Assembly (NCBI RefSeq): GCF_035593985.1
Contig: NZ_CP141587.1
Span: 2,168,001 to 2,232,000 of the forward strand
Length of the DNA stretch: 64,000 nt
From: Sphingomonas sp. LY29
GTDB taxonomy: Bacteria > Pseudomonadota > Alphaproteobacteria > Sphingomonadales > Sphingomonadaceae
Reading direction: 5' to 3'
Shown: one piece after another, positions 60,614 to 64,000 of the stretch
How the letters are laid out: each line of letters opens with the position of its first letter
How positions within the stretch are numbered: position 1 is the first letter of the stretch
Translations under genes and position numbers: made by a program
The notes under the pieces: model-generated
Databases searched by the model: none
What the model was told of the DNA's origin: nothing
The model's input: only the letters and a program-made list of their open reading frames with translations

Positions 60614-60870
60614 GCCGCATCTCGCTTAGCAAGAGCCGACACTTCGGCGCGCTCCCAACCAGTAGGCGCAAACACAGCCGCAATCTTGTCCTGAGCAGCC
60701 TTCAGCGCAGCCTCACGCTCATCAGGCGTCATCGCTAGGTATTCAGGCGAATAATCGATCTGATACTCGCACTCATGACCGTGATAGTCACAGCCGCAGT
60801 CGCAGGACGGGCCGCTGAACCAGTCGCCATCATAGCGCTCGCCAGTGGTGCGGATGAAGCGGGCGGTCAT
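60610..60870 (-). CDS. Cysteine-rich small prophage protein
   Basis: An 86-residue protein with a CDCGCDYHGHECE cluster near residue 23, which could bind zinc, and a helical second half (TPDEREAALKAAQDKIAAV). No family was recognised. It is linked by ATGA overlaps to both neighbours. Confidence 0.6.
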   Translation of the reverse strand: MTARFIRTTGERYDGDWFSGPSCDCGCDYHGHECEYQIDYSPEYLAMTPDEREAALKAAQDKIAAVFAPTGWERAEVSALAKRDAA

Positions 60871-61016
60871 GCCGACACCGTGAGGAGCCAGTCACGCGAA
60901 CCATCGGCGCGCATCGCATTGCGGACGCTGTAGGAAAATCCGTGGCGGCGATTGAGGCGTTGTCCTGCCCGCTCTGCGGAAGCCTGGCTCCAAAAGAACT
61001 CGGTGTGGATTGCCAT
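60867..61016 (-). CDS. First gene of the early-left operon (49 residues)
   Basis: A 50-codon gene with GGAG seven bases before its ATG and an ATGA-type overlap at its stop. The product is FWSQASAERAGQRLNRRHGF in the first half and RADGSRDWLLTVSA at the end. No family was recognised. It directly follows the promoter 61052-61080, so it is likely expressed first after induction. Confidence 0.6.
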   Translation of the reverse strand: MAIHTEFFWSQASAERAGQRLNRRHGFSYSVRNAMRADGSRDWLLTVSA

Positions 61017-61051
61017 CGTATCTCTCCAGCGGCTCGATTGCCGTTGGACAG

Positions 61052-61080
61052 ACAGTGCGATTATCGCAACTCTATGTCAA
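61052..61080 (-). promoter_or_regulatory. Early-left promoter (PL)
   Basis: On the minus strand, consensus -35 TTGACA (61075-61080), 17-base spacer, -10 CACTGT (61052-61057). The spacer and -10 contain the operator TGCGATTATCGCA. The arrangement is base-for-base parallel to the rightward promoter at 61721-61749. Confidence 0.7.
61056..61068. promoter_or_regulatory. Repressor operator, left copy 1
   Basis: Perfect palindrome TGCGATTATCGCA inside the early-left promoter, overlapping its -10 element. A bound repressor would block RNA polymerase. Confidence 0.75.
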
Positions 61081-61089
61081 GCGCCTTTT

Positions 61090-61102
61090 TGCGATTATCG
61101 CA
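61090..61102. promoter_or_regulatory. Repressor operator, left copy 2
   Basis: A second perfect TGCGATTATCGCA, 34 bases centre-to-centre from copy 1 (about three helical turns), ending one base before the stop codon of the repressor gene. Suited to cooperative binding with copy 1. Confidence 0.7.
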
Positions 61103-61663
61103 TTAAAGGTCAGAAACTCTCTTCTTGGCGCGACCGATCACGGTGAACTCGTCCACGCCGAGCATGATGTCTTTGTGGGCTTCGTTGTCCGAGCAGGGCG
61201 CCAGGCGAGCTGGGTTTTCCCGATACTGTTTGAAGGTCGTCTCGCCGTCGCCATTCCGAACGACATAGTATCTACCGTTGATAAGCTCGCGATCGCGCGG
61301 GTCTATGACGATGCCTTCGCCCTCTTTGGCGACGAGGTTCATGCTGTCACCTTCAACGATGACTACGAAGGCTTGCCGACTAAGCGCTCGATCGGGACTC
61401 GGCATATATCCCATAATGTTTTCAAACCCCTCACGCCATGTACCCGCCGAAACCAAACCCACGACAGGCAACATGAAAGGGGAGTCTTCCGGCGCGTTAA
61501 GCTTAAAATATGCGCGCAGGATATTAGCCTCGGTTAGTTTTAAATTGCGTTTACCGGCGAGCGTCTTGGATAACTTGTCGGGAGTTATGTCCAGAAGTCG
61601 CGCCAGCCCCGCCTGTGTTTCACCACGCTCATTTATTAAGCGTTTAAGGGTCTCGATATCCAT
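61103..61663 (-). CDS. Prophage repressor, autocleavable CI/LexA type (S24)
   Basis: A 186-residue repressor. The N-terminal helix-turn-helix is GETQAGLARLLDITPDKLSK (about residues 14-33). The C-terminal S24 domain has a candidate Ala73-Gly74 cleavage site in LVSAGTW, the nucleophile Ser107 in EGDSMN and the general-base Lys145 in TTFKQYR. It should therefore be inactivated by RecA-stimulated self-cleavage in DNA damage. It sits between the two early promoters and their operators. The ATG at 61663 begins at the family start; a longer frame to 61969 is rejected. Confidence 0.9.
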   Translation of the reverse strand: MDIETLKRLINERGETQAGLARLLDITPDKLSKTLAGKRNLKLTEANILRAYFKLNAPEDSPFMLPVVGLVSAGTWREGFENIMGYMPSPDRALSRQAFVVIVEGDSMNLVAKEGEGIVIDPRDRELINGRYYVVRNGDGETTFKQYRENPARLAPCSDNEAHKDIMLGVDEFTVIGRAKKRVSDL

Positions 61664-61690
61664 ACTGGCATGAACGCGACTCGGTTGAAT

Positions 61691-61712
61691 ATCGCAATTG
61701 TCGATTTCGCAA
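61691..61712. promoter_or_regulatory. Degenerate operators in the repressor promoter region
   Basis: ATCGCAATTGTCGATTTCGCAA contains partial matches to the operator (TCGCA and TGCGA half-sites), 27-48 bases upstream of the repressor ATG. They could be weaker sites for self-regulation of the repressor. Confidence 0.4.
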
Positions 61713-61720
61713 CATAACGC

Positions 61721-61749
61721 TTGACGCCATGTTGCGATTATCGCACTAT
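61721..61749 (+). promoter_or_regulatory. Early-right promoter (PR)
   Basis: TTGACG (61721-61726), 17-base spacer, CACTAT (61744-61749). It has the same -35/operator/-10 geometry as the left promoter. The predicted start (6-7 bases past the -10) falls on the ATG of the Cro-like gene at 61757. Confidence 0.7.
61733..61745. promoter_or_regulatory. Repressor operator, right copy
   Basis: The third perfect TGCGATTATCGCA, within the early-right promoter spacer and reaching into its -10. Its offset from the -35 is the same as in the left promoter. Confidence 0.75.
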
Positions 61750-61756
61750 CGCGGCC

Positions 61757-61987
61757 ATGTTCAGGCTCAGCGACAAGATCATCGACGACTTTGGCGGAAC
61801 GACCGAACTGGGGAAGCTCGTCAAAGCGCCAGCTTCCACGGTTCATAGCTGGCGCAACCGCATCACAGATAGCCGCTTGGATCACTTGAAGCTGGCGGCA
61901 GCGGCGGCGGGCAAGCGAGTCCGTTGGGAAACGCTGGAGCCAGTCAACTCCAATGACAACGCCATCCAACCGGACACCGCGGCATGA
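61757..61987 (+). CDS. Cro-like regulator, probably leaderless
   Basis: A 76-residue helix-turn-helix protein (FGGTTELGKLVKAPASTVHS, then WRNRI and LDHLKLAAAAAGKRV) resembling YdaS/Cro-type phage regulators. It is divergent from the repressor and first in the early-right operon, the Cro position. No ribosome site precedes the ATG and the predicted transcript starts at the ATG. Its TGA overlaps the next start (ATGA). Confidence 0.78.
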   Translation: MFRLSDKIIDDFGGTTELGKLVKAPASTVHSWRNRITDSRLDHLKLAAAAAGKRVRWETLEPVNSNDNAIQPDTAA

Positions 61988-62160
61988 TCGTCGTCGTCCT
62001 CGCGCTCGCTCTGGGCTGCCTTGTCAGCACCTTCTTCGCTGTCGGCGCCTTCATGCTTTCCGCCCGCGCGGATGACACCGCGGAGCAGATCGCTCGCCAA
62101 CTCGCCGATGGCGAGAACCCGTTTTTCTCTTCCTTCCATAACAAGGACATTGGTCGATGA
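61984..62160 (+). CDS. Small prophage membrane protein (58 residues)
   Basis: A 59-codon gene with one N-terminal transmembrane helix (IVVVLALALGCLVSTFFAVG) and a polar C-terminus (DDTAEQIARQLADGEN). Both ends are four-base ATGA overlaps. It is not likely chance, because frame, overlap and hydrophobic helix agree. No family was recognised. Confidence 0.62.
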   Translation: MIVVVLALALGCLVSTFFAVGAFMLSARADDTAEQIARQLADGENPFFSSFHNKDIGR

Positions 62161-62603
62161 GCGTCCCCACAATCCACGGCAAACGCATCGCCGTCACCGC
62201 TTCGAACGTCCTTAACGCCATCGGCAACGACCTCTTGCAGATCAAGATGCAGGACGGCCTTCGCTGGGCCGACATTGGCGAAATCCTCGGCAAGAGCGAA
62301 GATCAGGCTGCCAAGTATGCAGACGGCTCCGCTTCGATGGACGTGGTGGCTTATGCCAAGGGACGCACCGCCTGGAATGGCCGCTTCACTGGCTCGCTCG
62401 ATCGCCTGATTGAACAGGCCAAGCCGGAAGCCAACGCCCACAACGCTCAGTCTTGCATCCTGAAGGCCGCTCTCGCGCTGTCCGTTGCGCTTGAGGACGG
62501 CGACCTCACTGTCGATGAAATCCGAAAGAACCGCGCCACGCTCGAAATGGCTCGCGGTGCGATCGACGACCAGCTTGCCCGTCTGACGGTGAGGGCTGCA
62601 TGA
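62157..62603 (+). CDS. Prophage regulator-like protein, possibly CII-like
   Basis: A 148-residue protein with a probable helix-turn-helix (GLRWADIGEILGKSEDQAAK near residue 34) and a helical C-terminus. It is third in the early-right operon, where CII or other phage activators often sit, but no specific family was recognised. ATGA overlaps link it to both neighbours. Confidence 0.6.
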   Translation: MSVPTIHGKRIAVTASNVLNAIGNDLLQIKMQDGLRWADIGEILGKSEDQAAKYADGSASMDVVAYAKGRTAWNGRFTGSLDRLIEQAKPEANAHNAQSCILKAALALSVALEDGDLTVDEIRKNRATLEMARGAIDDQLARLTVRAA

Positions 62604-62773
62604 AGCTGTTCGACCGCCTTTTCCGTCGCGCCGAATTAAACCAAGCAGCATCCCTGCTCGGCAAGCGCGGCAACGCCATCAAGCGTGAACGCAACCGCGC
62701 CCGTGTCTGCGCCAAGGCCCGCCAGCTTCGCCAAGAGTGCGGACTGCCGGACGATCCTAGGCTTGCGGCGTGA
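62600..62773 (+). CDS. Small basic prophage protein (57 residues)
   Basis: A 58-codon gene, starting MKLFDRLFRRAELNQAASLL, with a central Arg/Lys-rich stretch (GKRGNAIKRERNRARVCAKA). It overlaps the previous gene (ATGA). It probably binds nucleic acid. No family was recognised. Confidence 0.6.
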   Translation: MKLFDRLFRRAELNQAASLLGKRGNAIKRERNRARVCAKARQLRQECGLPDDPRLAA

Positions 62774-62923
62774 GTGGGCGCGACTTCGTTCTGGACGGGT
62801 CTCATTTCGACGCCCGACGCCAAGCTGGTGAAGGCCGACTTGGCGAAGCTCGCTGCACGTCACGAGATTCCAGTCGAATGGGCCGCCTTCTACCTCAAGA
62901 CTTGGCTGGAGCGCTCTAAATGA
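62774..62923 (+). CDS. Small prophage protein (49 residues)
   Basis: A 50-codon gene with a GTG start immediately after the previous TGA and an ATGA overlap with the RusA gene. The C-terminal half is a helix with IPVEWAAFYLKTWLERSK. Alternative phases across this interval give lower-quality proteins. No family was recognised. Confidence 0.5.
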   Translation: MGATSFWTGLISTPDAKLVKADLAKLAARHEIPVEWAAFYLKTWLERSK

Positions 62924-63255
62924 TCGAGCTTCCTTTCCCGCCCGCCACTCTGTCGGGACACAACACCGGCCATTGGCGCGCCAAGTCGCCGATCGTCGCC
63001 AAGCATCGTGAGTGGGCAAGGAACGCCACGCTTGCTGCTGGCATCGTCGCGCCGGCAGTCGGAGACATTCGCGTCGGCGTCACCTTCTACCCGCCCAACC
63101 GGCGCGGAGATCGCGTGAACTTCGCCAACCGCATGAAGCCGTACTTCGACGGCGTGGCAGACGCGCTGAAGGTCAACGATAGCCGCTTTCTGCCGAGCTA
63201 CCATTTCGCCGAGCCAGTGAAGGATGCCCGCGTCGTCATCACGGTGGCGGCATGA
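62920..63255 (+). CDS. rusA: RusA-type Holliday junction resolvase
   Basis: A 111-residue nuclease of the RusA family with FPPATLSGHNTGHWRAKSP, KHREWARNATLAAG, VGVTFYPPNRRGDRVNF, and RMKPYFDGVADALKVNDSR. The expected acidic residues are present: the Asp in RRGDRVN, the Asp of YFDG and the Asp in VNDSR. It resolves recombination intermediates during phage replication. ATGA overlaps link it to both neighbours. Confidence 0.88.
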   Translation: MIELPFPPATLSGHNTGHWRAKSPIVAKHREWARNATLAAGIVAPAVGDIRVGVTFYPPNRRGDRVNFANRMKPYFDGVADALKVNDSRFLPSYHFAEPVKDARVVITVAA

Positions 63256-63404
63256 GTTTCGGGAATCTCAGCAAGGCCGTCGAGGCCGCAATCAACCACG
63301 GCAACACCCTCGCGGACATTCGCCCCGAATGGTGGGCGCGCACCTACCATTGCACCGCGCATGACGTGGAAGCCGAGTTCAAGCGCCAGGAGGCAAGCAA
63401 GTGA
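63252..63404 (+). CDS. Small prophage protein (50 residues)
   Basis: A 51-codon gene with ATGA overlap at its start and GTGA at its stop. The product has a helix LSKAVEAAINHGNTLADIRP followed by EWWARTYHC and a charged C-terminus. No family was recognised. Confidence 0.58.
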   Translation: MSFGNLSKAVEAAINHGNTLADIRPEWWARTYHCTAHDVEAEFKRQEASK

Positions 63405-63763
63405 CCTTCCAGACCACCAACGAAGAGATCCAGCAGCTTTGCTCGTACATCACCAGCGACGTGTCGATCGCCCAATACTTCGGCATCAGTGCGGCGCGGG
63501 TTGCGAAGGCTCGCTCCGAGATTCCGGCCAGCAAGGGCTTCGACCGCATGAAGCTGCGCGCCGACGCTGAGCCTGCGAACGATCGCCGCACCGACAACAT
63601 GGCGAAGTCTGACGCCTACTATGGCAGCCAAGCGCTAGAGAGCGCCATCAGGGGCCTTGCAGAGCGAGAAGCGCTGCGGTTGCGCCTCAACGACGCCGAA
63701 CACGCCCTGTGGCTGCTTCAGGACCGTCCCAGCATCGCCGACATTCAGGCCCGCGCCGCGTAA
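63401..63763 (+). CDS. Prophage protein with helix-turn-helix-like segment
   Basis: A 120-residue protein starting at a GTG that overlaps the previous TGA. The N-terminal part (LCSYITSDVSIAQYFGISAA then RVAKARSEI) looks like a DNA-binding helix-turn-helix, followed by a linker and a long helix (SALESAIRGLAEREALRLRL-type). It may regulate the right operon; no family was recognised. Confidence 0.55.
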   Translation: MTFQTTNEEIQQLCSYITSDVSIAQYFGISAARVAKARSEIPASKGFDRMKLRADAEPANDRRTDNMAKSDAYYGSQALESAIRGLAEREALRLRLNDAEHALWLLQDRPSIADIQARAA

Positions 63764-63945
63764 TGGGCCAGGTTATTCCCATCGTGAACGAGGCGGCGCT
63801 CAACAGCGCATGGGACGAGCATCGCCTGCTTCAATGCGATGTGATGGATAACCCCGTCCTGTTGCTCGATCGTCAGCATACCGAACGCCGCATCCGCGCA
63901 TGGCGCCGCTTTGAGCGCCTCATCCATTTGCAGGACCGAGTATAA
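63763..63945 (+). CDS. Small prophage protein
   Basis: A 60-residue protein with IVNEAALNSAWDEHRLLQCD and RRIRAWRRFERLIHLQD. Its ATG overlaps the previous TAA (TAATG) and its TAA overlaps the next ATG. No family was recognised. Confidence 0.58.
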   Translation: MGQVIPIVNEAALNSAWDEHRLLQCDVMDNPVLLLDRQHTERRIRAWRRFERLIHLQDRV

Positions 63946-64000
63946 TGGCCGCTCTCCCCTACATGCGGCTTTATCCCGCGGACTACCTTGCCGACACGGC
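63945..64000 (+). CDS. DUF1376 domain protein, 3' end outside window
   Basis: Only 18 codons are visible, but LPYMRLYPADYLADTA is the diagnostic opening of DUF1376 phage proteins, often found with replication or helicase-loader functions. The start overlaps the previous stop (TAATG). Confidence 0.65.
   Translation, partial: MAALPYMRLYPADYLADT

Larger units (their letters stand above)
54569..64000. mobile_element. Prophage, left part, integrated at tRNA-Ala(CGC)
   Basis: The segment begins at the tRNA and contains a tyrosine integrase, a leftward early operon of overlapping small genes, a CI-type repressor, a divergent Cro-like gene, and a rightward operon with RusA and DUF1376 proteins. This is the lambdoid order int-early-left / repressor / cro-early-right. 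No structural genes are present before the window ends, so completeness and activity cannot be judged. Confidence 0.93.

Noticed and set aside
54541..64000. Search for attR or a second core copy
   Set aside because: No second copy of the tRNA 3' end was noticed before the window end, so prophage length cannot be given.
1..64000. CRISPR array, rRNA operon, insertion sequence
   Set aside because: No regularly spaced direct repeats, no rRNA-like stretches and no transposase were seen.

Overview
The window looks like chromosome from a GC-rich alphaproteobacterium, most likely a member of the Sphingomonadales. The clues are a circularly permuted two-piece tmRNA, a TrcR/DUF1013 regulator, a DUF1192 gene beside clpA, the PrsK/PrsR pair known from PEP-CTERM/XrtA exopolysaccharide systems, and a rimP-nusA-ylxR-infB-rbfA operon. 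The order is inferred from gene content, not from a phylogenetic marker.

Bases 1-22.3 kb are mostly housekeeping. They hold a truncated LD-carboxypeptidase, a SWIB protein, an extensin-like protein with a NUDIX hydrolase, a small lipoprotein, tmRNA (ssrA), mscL, a lemA-TPM-TPM-NUDIX overlapping operon, nadC, the truB-rpsO-pnp operon (leftward), tdk, and the leftward rimP-nusA-ylxR-infB-rbfA-GNAT operon with a recognisable promoter. Bases 22.3-54.3 kb carry a type III polyketide synthase translationally coupled to an isoprenylcysteine-methyltransferase-like protein and opposed head-to-head by a PQQ-type sugar dehydrogenase. They also carry trmB, clpA, qor, trcR, xseB-ispA-coaD, a cyclophilin with queA, a sulfotransferase, tgt, a DEAD-box helicase, a DUF885 protein, prsR-prsK, a mannose-1-phosphate guanylyltransferase, several oxidoreductases and hydrolases, and a disordered DUF2171 protein.

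From 54.5 kb to the right edge lies the left part of a lambdoid-type prophage, integrated at the 3' end of a tRNA-Ala(CGC). A tyrosine integrase sits directly beside the tRNA. It is followed by a leftward early operon of about 17 tightly overlapping, mostly tiny genes, including a Lar-like zinc ribbon, an HNH protein and a candidate recombination protein. Next comes an autocleavable CI/LexA-type repressor, a divergent Cro-like gene that appears to be leaderless, and a rightward early operon with a RusA-type resolvase and a DUF1376 protein cut by the window end. The switch is unusually clear: the perfect 13-bp palindrome TGCGATTATCGCA occurs three times, and two copies sit at identical positions inside the two divergent early promoters. 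Several prophage genes reported here are 30-58 codons long and were found by following the stop/start overlaps.

No rRNA, CRISPR array or insertion sequence was seen. The only gene-free stretch longer than 300 bases (2959-3521) is occupied by the tmRNA.
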